Positions 38,494 to 50,895 of a DNA stretch of 64,000 nucleotides are shown here, piece after piece; positions within the stretch are counted from its first letter, which is position 1; each line of letters starts with the position of its first letter. The notes below the pieces were generated by a model. It was not told the origin of the DNA, ran no database searches, and saw only the letters and a list, made by a program, of their open reading frames with translations. Position numbers and translations under genes: made by a program. The stretch is from Amphirosellinia nigrospora. Taxonomy: Eukaryota; Ascomycota; Sordariomycetes; Xylariales; Xylariaceae. The stretch covers positions 2,596,001 to 2,660,000 of the forward strand of contig SCHM01000001.1 in NCBI GenBank assembly GCA_004123355.1. Reading direction: 5' to 3'.

Positions 38494-40902
38494 TTTGACG
38501 GTGTGGTTAAGTGTGGCTGTTGGGAAGTATGGCAATGGTGGGGATTTGATTTTCAGTCGGAGGAAGCGAGTCTCTTTCAGTGTGTACACACGGGACAAGA
38601 CTATACACTCATTCGTGAGCGTTGGCGATACAGCCAAGAGAGGACGAAGCGAGCCAGGAGGTTAGTTATGCGAAGAGATCCAAATGGTGGACATAGGGGT
38701 GACTGACGGAGAACAGTTGCAAGCGTTGGAAGGCATTAACATCGGGCGATGGTATCGCGAATGGGTTCAGCCGACAGAACTGATGCCTGGATTACAGGGT
38801 TTCCGCGGTATGCGAAGCGATTGCCGCGTGAGAGGGGCAGGGTGTCTAGACACAGCGGTCTTGTCGTGCTGATACATAAACAACAAGTGTATCGAGGGCC
38901 CTTTTATGTGGGTGTGTGTAGATACGGTGGCACGGGAGCGTCGTCGAGGACCTGAGGGTGGATTGTTGTCACGACAGAGTGATAGCCTGTCTCGATGACG
39001 GGGCGTAGGTAGTGATCTCTAGGACGAAGGACGAGGTGTTTTGGTGGTGAGCACACAGCGTGTGAGAGCTGTCTAAACAAATACAATGCTAAACAACGGG
39101 CAAAGGCCGCGTAGTCTTCAAGTGTGGGAGACGAGGGGAAAAATAGATGTGGCGACGCTGCGATGTTGTGCGAAGCGTGGGGTTGGGTTTGGGTTATGAT
39201 AAGATTGTGGTTTGCGAGGGATGAGGGAAGTTTGGAAAAGTCAAGGCAGCAGAAAGCGGAGCATTTAGAGGAGGGCAGCGAGGGAGGAATAACGGGGCGA
39301 TGGGGCTACGCTGGTAAGAAAGACGGACAATAGGCGAATGGGAACGCGCGGGCCACTCGCTCCCTCCTCTGTGCGCCTCTTGTCGCTCCTTGCTTTTAGG
39401 TGCAACCGTGCTTACCTGAGGTGAAGTACCTAACCTAACCTACCTACCTAAGTACTTAAGGTAATAACCTAATAATCTAACCTACCAAATCTTGGACAAC
39501 AACTAACAATCAGTTGTACACTGCGTGCAGACCATGAACAAACAGGCACTGGGACGGGTAGCAACCCTCCAGCTTACATGTGGCAAGCCAAGTGTGGCCG
39601 CCTGTGAAAAATTGAACATTCCACATGTGCAGTGCAGTGGAGACAATCTGGTTGGTTTGCTGTAGTGCAATGTACCATATGTTAGTGTACGGGCCGAGAG
39701 GGGCTGCAAATGCAGTGAACCTATTCTTATTGACCAAACTCTGCTAGTAAAGGTAGCCCAGGAGCCGCCCGAGGTATTATTCTATTCGCTGCTTGGCTCG
39801 GGGTTACGAAACGAACTTGAGGCTCTTGTGCCATGGCGGGTAGGGCGGGTGAAGGAGCCAGTCCTTTTGTTGTTCTGAAAGGTAAGACAAAGCAGCCGAC
39901 ACCGCAAACACATGTAATGTACCAATTCAATTATTTAGCACCATTAGCTCATTGGACTATGACTCAGTTTAAAAGGGTAATCTAGTCAATCTGTTGAGCC
40001 GCAGGATTGGTTGATTGTGTTTGTTTGCAGTGAACCTCAAGTTTGAGTTTGATGCTAGGGTCTGCAAATAGATATCATAAAAAGATGTGAACATAAATAC
40101 CCAACCCTGCTAATTACGCTCATTTTGGTATCAGGTAAACTTTAATGATAATATTTTCAACCCTAATACCAGGATTTCACACTAAATCAATAGTTGGGTA
40201 TAGTGCTCAGTCCACCTATATCCATATAGATCCACGAGCCATATTTAGAGTAAGAAAGCCCACCTACATCATTAAGAGGATGGTATACTGCTGTAACACC
40301 AAATCCCTTCCAATAACTTGCTGCAATATTATTTATCATTTCATTACTTTTTTATTTGCAATTAGTCATTATACAGTTTCGCAAATGCCAAAATGTACAA
40401 TACGTAAGGACTTCATGAGCCCGTTAGAGAATTCGACTGCCACTAGCCCCATGCTACTGGGAGCTAGACATGAAAATCATCCAGACACCTGCCTTCAACG
40501 CCAGAACCTCCCGGGTTTCCGCCTAATCCTACCGGGCCTACCAACCCTTCCAGTTCCTCGCTCAGGCCTGCAGAAAAAATACAAGATAAACATGGCAGGC
40601 AACGCCTCCGCTAGCTAGGCAATTGTCTCGGAGGATTTGCCTATACTATGCTAAAGTGCATGGCCTCCCATTTCCACAGAGAATGCGAGCACCCGGCAAC
40701 AAATCGCCGAGAGTCTTCATTATGCCATCGATACAATAGCTTGAGTCGTACAGTTGCTTCGATGTAGCAGTTCCAGAGAGCATGTATAGATATACTGGGC
40801 CGCTAAACCGTGGATAACAGCCGTCGACATTGCTCGAAAGTCCACGTATCCCTTATAGCTACATCAATCTTGACGTTTTGCCCATTGATATCCCCCTTGT
40901 CC
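38494..40902. other. Gene-free stretch between TIF5 and CBF1
   Basis: Upstream of TIF5 and downstream of CBF1. It contains a CCTAACCTACCTACCTAAG-type cluster at 39425-39485 and an AT-rich part at 40080-40400 with a 157-codon ORF that has no recognisable motif and biased composition; I do not call it a gene. Confidence 0.5.
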
Positions 40903-41935
40903 CTAGGGTTCGTTCTTGGGCGGAGGAAGTTCAAGCCCCGCGTTTTGGGCCACATTCTTCCACATCGTTAGTTCCCGGTATGCTCGCTCACATTCCGTCT
41001 TCAGTTTATCATTTGAGCTGCTAAGTTCCTGGATAGCCTGCTCAGTGAGCAACTTTTCGAGTGTCCACTTCTCGATGTTCTGCGCCTCGTTCTGCTTAAG
41101 TTGGAGGATATACGCAACCGCTCGCTGAAGAATGGACCCTTGTTCTTTTCGCAGCCAGGCACAATCTTAGCCAACTCGTTAATGCCTTCGTTGATTGTCT
41201 CACGACGTCGGCGTTCAACTATATATCATTTAGAATGAATGCCTGGGAAACGGAGTTGGTTAAACGGGCTTTACCTTCTTTATGGTTATCTTTTCGTTGC
41301 TTGTGCCATTCCTCAGAACCTACTGCGAGTTTGGGTTGACTCGATGTCCTGGCAGGGTAGCCATTTTGTGGTACCTGTTGTGGCATGCCATCCACCGATG
41401 GCTCGAGGGGCCCATGAGACTGCAGCATATCATGGTGGCCAAAGGGTGACTCCTGATGACCTTCAGATTCTGTACTGGGTGGCGCAACAAAGGTGGCATC
41501 GGTTGTTTGGGGAACGTGCAGGGTTGGGTACATTGTTCCCAGAGCAGCGGCAGCTGTGCTGGATGCGTTGGCCGGGTCAGATACCTCGTGGCGCTCGACC
41601 GTGGCCTGCTGTAGGGCAACAAAATCAGCGTTTGTCGCAGCCTGCGCGGCCGCTTGAGCCGCCTCCACAGCGCTTTCGACATATGCTGCAGACGCAGGAT
41701 CCGGGGTTCCAGACATTGCTGCTGTGGGAACAGAGCGCTTTGAGCGTCTAGAATCAGGTGAGGAGTCAGGGCCGCTACGTTTCCGCTTCTGACTGGGACT
41801 TGATGGAGTTGGAGTGCTGTAATCGTTGTGGTGGTCTGCAACGGCTGCGTCTGCCATGGCAGCAAGATGCTCCCGGTTCAGATGTGTGAGAGGCTCGAGG
41901 AGCGACTCTCCTTGTGAGTATCCGTTTGTATCCAT
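40903..41935 (-). CDS. CBF1: bHLH-zipper transcription factor Cbf1 (one frameshift as sequenced)
   Basis: Exon 1 (41935-41275) encodes a low-complexity, Ala/Ser-rich N-terminus from MDTNGYSQGESLLEPLTHLN and runs into EEWHKQRKDNHKE. After a 56-nt intron, exon 2 (41218-40903) supplies the basic helix VERRRRETINEGINELAKIV, the loop PGCEKNKGS, helix 2 ILQRAVAYILQLKQNE and a leucine zipper EKWTLEKLLTEQAIQELSS, ending GLELPPPKNEP. The basic residues H-E-R match binding to the CACGTG E-box. In yeasts Cbf1 controls sulfur metabolism and centromere function; in filamentous fungi sulfur and respiration genes. A single G is missing near 41152. The long upstream region (to FYV10) may hold its leader. Confidence 0.94.
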
Positions 41936-44900
41936 TGCGACCGACCTATCTAAAAACAAGTCGTAGCTTTTGACGACGCCACGTCCTGTGGCCAGTGGAC
42001 TTGTGGCCTGCAAGCAGCGACGAGACTATGTTGTTCTCACTAGGCCTGCAGATGTTAGTATTCAGAACCTGGTGGCGGCCCCGATGAAAAAACAGAGGCT
42101 ATGATATACACGACACAAGTATGGTACGATGCGCTGAAATGGTTGGTCATTCGTATTGTGCATGAGCCAGTGTTGGGCGACTAGGGTGTCACTAGAAGGG
42201 GGACAGCTCGTTGCGGCACTCAACACTGTGTCATCCACAGGAAATGAAGAAAGCCAGGCGCGCCCCTAAATAGACCGAGTTCAAGTTGAGGGACTATCAG
42301 GCTACAACTTGGTTGTTGTTGTTGGTGGTGTTGTTCTCCATCATAGTATGGGAAGGTGATGATGCATTGGGTTGACATTCACTTGAAGCGCATCGGAGTC
42401 TAATTGCTACGTTGAGAGACATGTTTTTTGTCGCGCGCAATGGCTGGTTAGGAAATAGGCAATGCAAAGTTTTCAACAGGGTAAAATTAACTGGAGGCGC
42501 CTTCACAAGCTGGCGATTGACGAAGAGCATGGCAAAGCGACGATGTGCGGGTTGTGAAATGCGAAAAGAGAGGACAAGCAATTGAGAGAGAGACAGGAAA
42601 TAGCACAGCATACCTGAAATCATGTGCCAGATCTCGTGGCTGGCTGCGCGCGCGCAGTGCTTGGATCCTTTGGGTTCCGCTGGTCAGGTCAGATGACTTC
42701 ACGTGCTTCGCGGAGTATCTAGCCTCGAATTGCGCGCTCGAGCGTATGGAGACTTGGTCCGGGATAGAAAAGGTGGATGGAAAACTCGAAATCCGCGACC
42801 GCGATCCCGTCAAAAAATGCGAGACAAAAACCTGGAGTTGGCGAGCCGGTGGTGTACCTTGCGTTATAAAAGAATGCACTACTTTGCAGTAGAAGGCGAG
42901 AGTGCAGCGAGTTCTGAGGAGTTGAAGGAGCAGAAGGTGGCATGCCTCAGACTCATATGACCGACGGGCGCACGGTCCAGCTCCATCACTTAAGTAGATG
43001 GCACGGGCCACTTTTTTTTAGCGGCAGCCTAGGGAAGAAGGGAAGGGAAGGGTCGCTGTACCTGGAAGCGCACTGTAATTAACTTGCCTAACCGGCCCAG
43101 GTGCTTGGAGCCCATTGCGCAGGTGAGGGCGATGGGCGATGGGCGATGGCAATCTACACTTGGGTGCTGTGCGCTATAGCAGCAATGCAGCATCTTGCGC
43201 TTTTTAGGTCCTGCCTTAGGTACCTGGGAGGCACACAAGCACCCCACCACAACCATCGACATCTGACGAATCAGCTGACCTATTATTGCCCGGTGTTGGC
43301 CATGGAAAGACAAAAGGGGGGTTGGTGGAGACCTTGGCTGCTTGCGCCCCTGCTTCCCACTCCCACATGTTGGTTACCTCTTATTACACACATGGAGGAT
43401 ACATGAACTTACTTCTTTGTACTACAGCTTCTTGTGTCTCACATAGGTACCTACGTAATTTGACTACCAGGTAGTAGTTGTATATGTACAGGTACCATCG
43501 TATTTTCCATAGCTTCTTAGCTCCTTAGCGAGGTATTTAATTTTACACAAGTTGGAGAATCTAGGATAGCCAATAATACAAACGATACATACGTCTTTGC
43601 GTAGGCAGTTTGCAATACACCAAAAACATGTTTCTCATACATAAACGGCCCTAGGTAGGTAGTTTCTAGTTTACCATCGGTACCCACACTTACCTAGAAA
43701 GACAAAGAAATAATGGAACGATGTCATAAAGTTGCCCGCTATGGAAGCCAGCCCGGCAAGTTGTCTCAAACCTCAACCCCTGCAACAGTCTGCAATACCG
43801 AGATGTTTGAAACCTGCAGCGAGTGACTTCGTCGATGTAACCCCTTCGCGGATTGGTGGTGTTGTCGGTAAGCCCCTGGATGATGCCCGTGGCCCCTCTC
43901 TCTCTGCCTTTCCGCCTCTCTGCCTCACCGTGGGGGACGCTGGGCAAGTCCCGTGATGTGTACCATCTCGTGACCGCATTCGGCTGTGTGTGACTGCATA
44001 TCCTCTCTGCTGGCCTTTCTCATACGTTGCCTATCAGTGATAATAGCCAGCCGGGAAGAGCCGCCCTTGGCGCCCTGAATTGTACAGGGCCGGTGGATAT
44101 GCCCGATCAATCACTCATTGATCTTGCAACAGGCTCAAGCGAGGGATAGGTGGAAACACACAAAAGAGAAACATGGTGTAAAAAACGATTTGGCTCCCAG
44201 CTAAGTGCCGAGATTCTAGGCTGTTATTTATAGATGTACGGCTGTTCGGTGACTCGACGATCTTACACAGGTGTCGGGGAGGACAGATCACCCACCGCAG
44301 CCTTAAAGGCGGAATACCGTACATACATACATACATGTATCGTGAGTATTGCTTTTTCGGCCAAGCTGATACTGGTATACTTACTTGAAGTATACCTACT
44401 TGCCAGCAAGTTTGAAATAACGCCAGAAACCCAGTTCTGATTACTACTGTAGGCAGGTAGACGATCTTAGTCACCCACCCAACATCCCTCCACCTGCTTA
44501 CGACTTCGGACCTCATGAACAAGAGAGCTTGCCTACTATACCTATGTATTATCTCTGAGCCGTTTGAGTTGCCAGAACCGGAGGCACACTGAGCTCATCT
44601 CATAGCTGACTGGCTGCGGCGACCGGACCGTGGTGGGGCCATCAAGGGTCCCCGCAGTCTGCCCGCAGCGCTTGTACTCCACTAAAATTCGGTATTGTTG
44701 GATCCTAGTCAGGCCCCATGCCATTTGAACACCATGTTGACCCAGCCCAACTGGCTTATCTACTATCTAAGTACCTAATCTATCTTACCTATACCTATGA
44801 TACAACAATACTGCGCAATAGTACCAAGCAGCGCACACCGACACACGACCAACAGTGACGCCTTCGGCAGAGAATTAAGTTACTTGCCAGAGCACAAACC
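41936..44900. other. Long divergent upstream region CBF1/FYV10
   Basis: No conserved coding signal in either strand. Visible elements are a GCGATGG triple repeat at 43130-43150, an exact TAGGTACCTA at 43444-43453, related motifs near 43216, 43650 and 44770, and a CATACATACATACATG run near 44320-44338. Short ORFs in 42487-43011 and 43101-43406 have no family features. Confidence 0.5.
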
Positions 44901-46381
44901 ATGGGAGACTACGAAAGCTCCAAGATAGATTATGAGAATCACCTGCTACTTGTAAGGTCACCCGCCATCCCACCATCCCCAAAACCCCAAACCCCCATCC
45001 TCGATCCCCATTTCCCATTCCAACCTCAGAAGACGAATAGACGTCCCATTCCTGTCCTACTTCTTGCTGTCTTCAGTTGAACTCGACTAACGTGACCACT
45101 ATTTGGTGCTTTCGTCCAGGATCAACCCCTCCTCCAACTTCCCATCGAGCTCCTACGCAAGAACCTCCGGTCCGCCCGCTTCGAGGTCGAGAAAGATGGC
45201 AGCTACGTAAAAGAAACCCTCAAGAAGACCGCCACCGACAGCGTCAACGGGCGTATCTCTCAACCAGATGTAGTCAAGACACTCGACCTCATGATTGCCC
45301 GGGTGCGGGGCGTTAAGCGGAAGTTGACCGCCTTCTCCGAGGAAGAGAACCGACTGCACCGCCACGAGGAAGCCCGCGTTAGGCACCTCGCCGAGCTCTA
45401 CTCCCTGTATAGCGTCGACGACCACAAGTACGAGGGCTGGAGCAGGACACGGCTGGATCGCCTGCTCACTGATTACCTGTTGCGTCAGGGCTACATAGAC
45501 AGCGCCCGCGCGCTTGCCCGGGAGCGCGGGATCGAGCTTCTTGTCGATACCGACACCTTTGAGCAGATGAACAGAATCCGGCAGTGTATACTCAATGGGA
45601 ATGTGCAGGAAGCGCTCGCTTGGTGCACGGCTGGAGACACAAAGAAAGAGCTACGGAAGATGGATGTAAGCGCCCACCCTCAAAGCATTTCTCTTGGCAG
45701 TGTTTTTTTCTTCGGCTAACCGATACGCCGCAACAGAGTAATCTGGAATTCATGCTGCGTTATCAGCAGTACGTCGAAATCGTCCGAAATCGCGCACAAA
45801 CGAGGCCAGACGAGGCACTAGCCCACGCGCGGAAGCATTTATTGCCTTACAAAGACACGTATCCTACAGAAGTGATGCATGCCTGTGGCCTCCTGGCCAT
45901 ATCAGCCGAATATGTCGATCACATCGAGGCCTACAGAGAGTTATATTCCCCCGCGCGCTGGCAGAAGCTGGCAGACTTGTTCACGGAAACACACAACAGC
46001 CTCCTATCTCTCCCCTCGATCCCGCTTCTCCACATCGCACTGTCGTCCGGCCTATCGGCTCTCAAAACGCCCGCCTGCCATTCGATCCATCCGAATTCCG
46101 CCGCGGCACCCTCCCACCACACGAGCCTATCCCTCGCTACGAACGTGTGTCCGATCTGCAGCACGGAACTAAATGAACTAGCGCGTAACGTGCCACACGC
46201 CTTGCACAGCAAAAGCCATGTAGAGCCGGACCTATTGTTGCTACCCAACAGTCGTGTGTACGGCAAGGCCCGTCTCGAGGACTGCGCGAAGAAGGCAGGT
46301 TTGCCCGAGGGTAAGGTAAAAGATCTGCGAACGGGCGAGGTGTACAAATGCGAGCAGCTTAAAAAGGTATACATCACGTGA
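44901..46381 (+). CDS. FYV10: Fyv10/Gid9-type CTLH-RING subunit of the GID ubiquitin ligase
   Basis: Three exons: 44901-44951, 45120-45665 and 45737-46381, about 413 residues, frame intact. Landmarks are LLQLPIELLRKNLRSARFEV, RTRLDRLLTDYLLRQGYIDS (LisH), LVDTDTFEQMNRIRQCILNG (CTLH), FMLRYQQYVEIVRNRAQTRP (CRA) and a C-terminal degenerate RING: CPICSTELNELARNVPHALH, then NSRVYGKARLEDCAKKAGLP. Family members form the catalytic heterodimer with Gid2 and target gluconeogenic enzymes for degradation when glucose returns. The last residues KCEQLKKVYIT are typical. Which of the two RING-like subunits it is rests on the ALHSKSH-type motif and size; Gid9/MAEA fits better than Gid2/RMND5. Confidence 0.95.
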
Positions 46382-48496
46382 TGCGCTCATCATTCGAATC
46401 AAAATTCGAAGGAGTGAAGTCCGTCAAATGAAGTCTGCATTATGGTGTCGGGCTCCCCACCCATGAGTTTACTATCGCGAGGTGGGTATAACCGCGAGTG
46501 CTCTCTTAGCCCATGTGTATATATCGCGGATGTAATGGTGTTTTAAGGTATATATGGGCGGACATGGATAAGCAGGCGTTAGGTTAGGGATTCTGTTTGG
46601 GGCGTTGTAAAAGGTTTACTCTAGGCTTTATGAGAGAATGCTTTATCCAACCTTACCTCTTCACTTATATCCAGGTATAGTACAATAGTCTTACTTGGTT
46701 AATAGACATTCCTAGCTAGGTACCTAGTAAGAAGAGATTGGGTTTATCCGATTCACTCCTGAGGATGCTTTTAATCAAGTAATAGCAACGATAAATTAAA
46801 GATGCTTAGAAAAACTTACTCAGTCGCCCCCATTAGCAGATAAAATAAGAGTCATGTTTGGGGGGCAGACCTGAGGGCTCAGGAGCAGAGCTCAAGGGGG
46901 GAAACGCATTTCAATTCAATATTAATCTTAAGAGCCACCACTAACTACCATCTCGAAAACCGCTCTCGTCTTAGAAATAGGTAGTGATTAAAATAAAATA
47001 TTTAACTATAAATAAGAATTCGCTGTAGGGGGGCAAAAAGAAGAACAAAAACATACAACACCAGGGATTCGCTGGTCGTCACCGACCCAACTACTAATCT
47101 GGCGGTATCTGGCTTAGCTATGGGGAGCGGACGGGACCCCGCGTTTTCCAGATCCTATGGTCGTATGTACTAGATACCCATCAAAATCTAATTATATTGT
47201 CCTGCTAGGTCACTCATCGATTTCTTGTCATTCCGCTCTTCAGCGCTTGTTCTCGGCTGTCCTTACTTCCCTGCGCCAGCGAATCCTCCGACGAGACTGT
47301 TAAAGGTCGGCCCCACATATTATAGAACAAGAATGGCGCAGCAGCGGCTTAACTCCGAAGCTATAAAGCTTAGGTATTTCGTTATCCATCCTATTGCCTA
47401 CGGGTTTTAAAAGAAGTAAAACCCTGGTAGTGTATATAAGACTTGCAATCCCATAGTTGGGGTCTACTCAAGAAGTAGCTAGGTTATCTATCTAGAGAGC
47501 AGCAGCCGAACCGTCTGCGGCTGATTCACTACTGGTTGCTCACCCTGGGTCAGCAACCAACAATAGATTAGTATTTGATAAAAGCACGAAGCATGAAGTT
47601 ATGAAATCTATCATCCGTGAGCTTAGTCACAAAAAATAAAGGGAGGATTTAATCGAGACAACGGTGGCTTAACTATGACACGATACGCGCGCCTTGGCGG
47701 CCACTTATCGAAGCTAACTCTCCGAGAGATCTTTCCTCGGCCGCTGTTATTTGGGGACATAAACTTTACTTTCGCCTTGAAGAGCGCCATCCACCCCATG
47801 TACTCTTGTTTTGGCCTGTAGCATACGGAACCCTAGTGTGTCTTTACCTTACTAACTCTGGTAATAGCTGAGTTATCATTTGTGAGGGAGACGCGCAAAA
47901 GTTGAAGTAGCTGGCATTGTATGGTTTACAAGAGCACTACTTACGTCTGGTACTGTGGTGTCCCTCCTATTACCTCCGTTCAGGCCTCCTCTCACGCATA
48001 ACAATAACAAGACGTTGTAGGAATACCAACGAAAAGTTGGAATTATCGGGTTGGTCATAATATTGCGGAGTCTTCCCTGCGAACTGGTTTGCCATCGGAT
48101 TCCTTATAGCTCAATCCCCCGTGACGGCTGGCCAACCGTGGGATGGATGGTAGCCGCTAGCTTTTGGCAAAAGCAAAGCGACCCAATGTTATCTTTCCTT
48201 GGTATCAAATCTGCCAGTTCCGGTTACCTATGGCGTTCCTACCATTTCTGGCATGCTTCGAGAACTTTTGGGTTTCGGAATTTCAGTTTCGGAATTTCAT
48301 CAGGCCAAATCTCAGTATTGCACTTTGCCTGGGATGGCTGGCCTCTGGTAGTTTGGTGATGATGAAATACTCTGTGGTTCTAACGTCGAACATATCTCCC
48401 GAGCCCATGCTAGCCTAGGATAGCACCTTTGTTCGTGCTGGACAAGCACACACTGTTCCTGATATGTTCTTGTAAATAATCATGAGACTTTAGATT
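46382..48496. other. Start of gene-poor accessory island
   Basis: Downstream of FYV10. Contains an exact TAGGTACCTA at 46717-46726, a G-run GGGGGGCAG near 46860, and a hairpin at 47534-47558. No protein motif was recognised in any frame. Patchy AT/GC composition suggests old mobile-element debris, but I could not assign a family. Confidence 0.45.
47534..47558. other. Near-perfect inverted repeat / hairpin
   Basis: Seven-base arms GGTTGCT and AGCAACC enclose four-base arms ACCC and GGGT with one mismatch pair between them and a one-base loop. It could form a stable hairpin. It lies in non-coding DNA, so a role in DNA or RNA structure is only a guess. Confidence 0.6.
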
Positions 48497-49090
48497 ATGT
48501 GTCACACGGACCCTGGCCAGTGCGCAATACAGTGCCACACAGGGTCCCATACGGAGCTCGCGAAATACTACCCTACGAGGCTGAGGCAGTCGTACGAAGT
48601 TATCGTGAGTCTCAGAAGCAGATACCGAGCTGAACTCGAACCCGAAACACTCGCCTCACCGGCTACAGAGGTCTTACCTTTCGGTCCCGTGAAGAAGGGA
48701 AAGGAAAGGAAAGGAAGGGGAATTCTGAGCATAAAAGGCGGCGAATCCTCCCCTCAAACGGAGGAAGGAATTAGATCTATATGGCCCCTTTGGCACCATA
48801 GTCGTTTATTACTCAAATTGAACCTATTCCAAGCCCTCAATCAGAGCCCTTGTGACATTATGCTACGTTTTTGTCCTCTACGAGAACTTCACAGGCTACT
48901 CGAGCAGCAAGAACGGACTCGCCGTCGCTAGCATAAGGTGCTCGGCGAACCCCAGCGCGGTATGCGACAAGATCGTGTTCAAAATTTTCAATATCACCTC
49001 TCCGTGCGAGAGGAGAAGTCTGGACATAAAAGGGCACTATCGCGAAACCACACTACCGCTAAGCCACGGAGCTACGGAGCCTTGAACAAA
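48497..49090 (+). mobile_element. Probable solo LTR, relic (Ty3/Gypsy-like)
   Basis: The first about 80 bases, opening TGTCACACGGACC, match a repeat that follows the chromodomain relic at 53.8 kb in inverted orientation (roughly three quarters identical by eye). A TATA-like GCATAAAAGG lies inside. The right boundary, taken near CTTGAACA, is uncertain. No coding part adjoins it, so it looks like a solo LTR left by recombination, moderately old. Confidence 0.45.
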
Positions 49091-49554
49091 GAGATCATCT
49101 GTATATAGCCTAGTTACGTCTACGGAGGTAGTTTTAGAGACCTTCGCGCAACAACATGTATAGATGACCTCCCCCATATATCACAGGGTCCCTGACAATA
49201 TGGTTTGTTTGAAAAGCACTAAAAGTAAATATTTGCTTATATAATGAGTAAATCATTCTTATTGTATCGTTATTTTGTTATCATTTTGCTTATTCAAAGA
49301 TTAAGGAGCTTCTATTTTTACTGGAGTCTCTCTCTTATATTAATTCCAATGCCGAACGATTCGAAGCCCCCAATACTAAGAACCATGCCCTTGCTTATAA
49401 AGAGGGATAGTGAACTTGAACAACCGAACCCACTTGTTGTTTCTCCTCGAGCTCGATACCATGTTAAGTGCTAACAGTGACTCTCGCGCTGCTACGGGCA
49501 TTCGCATATAAAGTTCTCGCACCCGTGGCGGAATATTAGCCAGTTGGAGTTTAG

Positions 49555-50545
49555 TTAAGACGCTTTGTGGAGCGTCTTGCGCTTAACAGGGTGCTCGCAT
49601 TCGGCATAGAGAAACGAGAAGCGACATTTCGGACAATTGATGGCTGTGTCGTGGTGGGGGGGGGGGCGCGCTCCTGTCCCATCCACTGCGCCATGCAGCG
49701 GCTGCCGAAGAAGTGGCCGCATGGCAGTACGCAGACGTCCTCGGATTCAAGGTCCTCGACGTATGGCGCCCCATCAACCCACCAAGGGAGCCGGAGGCGG
49801 TTTACCTGGCAGATGTCGCAGGTTAAATGGAGATGGGGGTGAGGGACTCGCTCCTCACATGCCTCGAGGGCGCTCGTGGGTTCCTATCGTGTTTTGCGTG
49901 TGCGCTCGCGAGATTTTCGGCAGCCTTGATGGCCTCGGCCGTGACTTGCATATCTTTCTGGTACGCTTCTGATATGGGGTTGTGGCCTTGCGGCATTTGG
50001 AATTTTGAAATCTCGGAAATATGCTGTGTCATAGCTTGTGTGATACTAGAAGCATTGCTGACGCTGCGGCTCCGTCATGAGGACGTCCCACGCCACATTT
50101 TCGGAATCCAGCCAACCCGCCATGGACAGAGGTGATACTCGAGCACATGTTAGAATCCGGAGGGCCAGAAAAGTCCGCAATTTTTCGGAACAAAGAGGGT
50201 CGAGGGTGTCATCTTGCCAGTCACAATATCGACCACCATCAACAAGCTTTCGAAGCTCTCTGTCAATAGTATCCGCCTTTGCTATAACATACAGCTCGCA
50301 GTCGTACCCATTTATTTGTTGAGCAGTTGTTACAATGCGAGTTCCAGGCTAACCTGGATGGTGTGGGCGGAGAAGGGCCAAGAACTTGAGAAGGCCTGCA
50401 GTGTGGGAACTTAGTATTTCATCTTTGCGTCGATAAGCGAAAGAGTCATAGAAATCCAACATGTTTGTGCTGGAATCCCAATGAACAGGGATAAGGAGGT
50501 GCCGGGGCTCATGTTCTTCTCGGTTAAGCTCTTTCCTCCATCTAG
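49555..50545 (-). pseudogene. Decayed Ulp1-like (C48) peptidase core followed by a RING finger
   Basis: Read on the minus strand, the segment shows the Ulp1/adenain-type catalytic layout: a strand HLLIPVHW with the candidate catalytic His, LDFYDSF with the Asp, then about 45 residues later QQINGYDC, the Gln and active-site Cys, in which the Gly that normally follows Cys is Glu. About 130 residues further on is a RING-type zinc finger: CDIC, then VLPCGHFFGSRCMAQWM and INCPKCRFSF, ending EHPVKRKTLHKAS. The coding text is interrupted several times, so it is decayed or badly affected by indels; an 11-base G run (49658-49668) lies inside the RING part. A protease plus RING in one chain would be unusual. 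The RING lacks the His usually found before the SRC cysteine, as in some fungal RING variants. Confidence 0.6.
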
Positions 50546-50895
50546 TGTGTCATGATACAGAACTGCACACTATACCACAGCACGACAAATGTAGAACGTT
50601 GTCAAGTCGAGCACTTGACTGTCTGCAGTTGACTATACGTGTACTGGACTTGTAACATAGTGCGTAAAAAATGATTATAGAGAGAAGTCATATACTTTTC
50701 GTCAGTAGAATGTTTAACGATGCTCGACGACTCCCAACTTGTCAGGACTACCATCAAGTAATAAAACTTGATAGTATCATTTTTACCATCGTCGCTACAA
50801 TTGGAACAAGTTGGATAGGTGAGTTGCTGAAGCGATATGTTTATAGCGCCGTCATTCAGACAAGTCTCAGGGGCTAGATGTTCCACAGCCGACCA

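Noticed and set aside
38494-38637. An upstream extension of the TIF5 frame
   Set aside because: The extension starts at a non-ATG codon and contains no family sequence; the family starts at MALINVRRD (38493).
39425-39485. CCTAACCTAACC text looking like telomere repeat
   Set aside because: Irregular and short; it belongs to the dispersed TACCTA motif family and the region is flanked by housekeeping genes.
40145-40618. A 157-codon plus-strand ORF
   Set aside because: AT-rich, Ile/Tyr/Cys-biased, no motif; likely chance in AT-rich DNA.
42487-43011. A 174-codon minus-strand ORF upstream of CBF1
   Set aside because: No recognisable domain, mixed low-complexity composition and no upstream/downstream gene signals; more likely leader or promoter DNA.
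48598-48650. Another tRNA-like B box (minus strand, near 48640)
   Set aside because: No pairing stems; it lies inside the LTR-like repeat.
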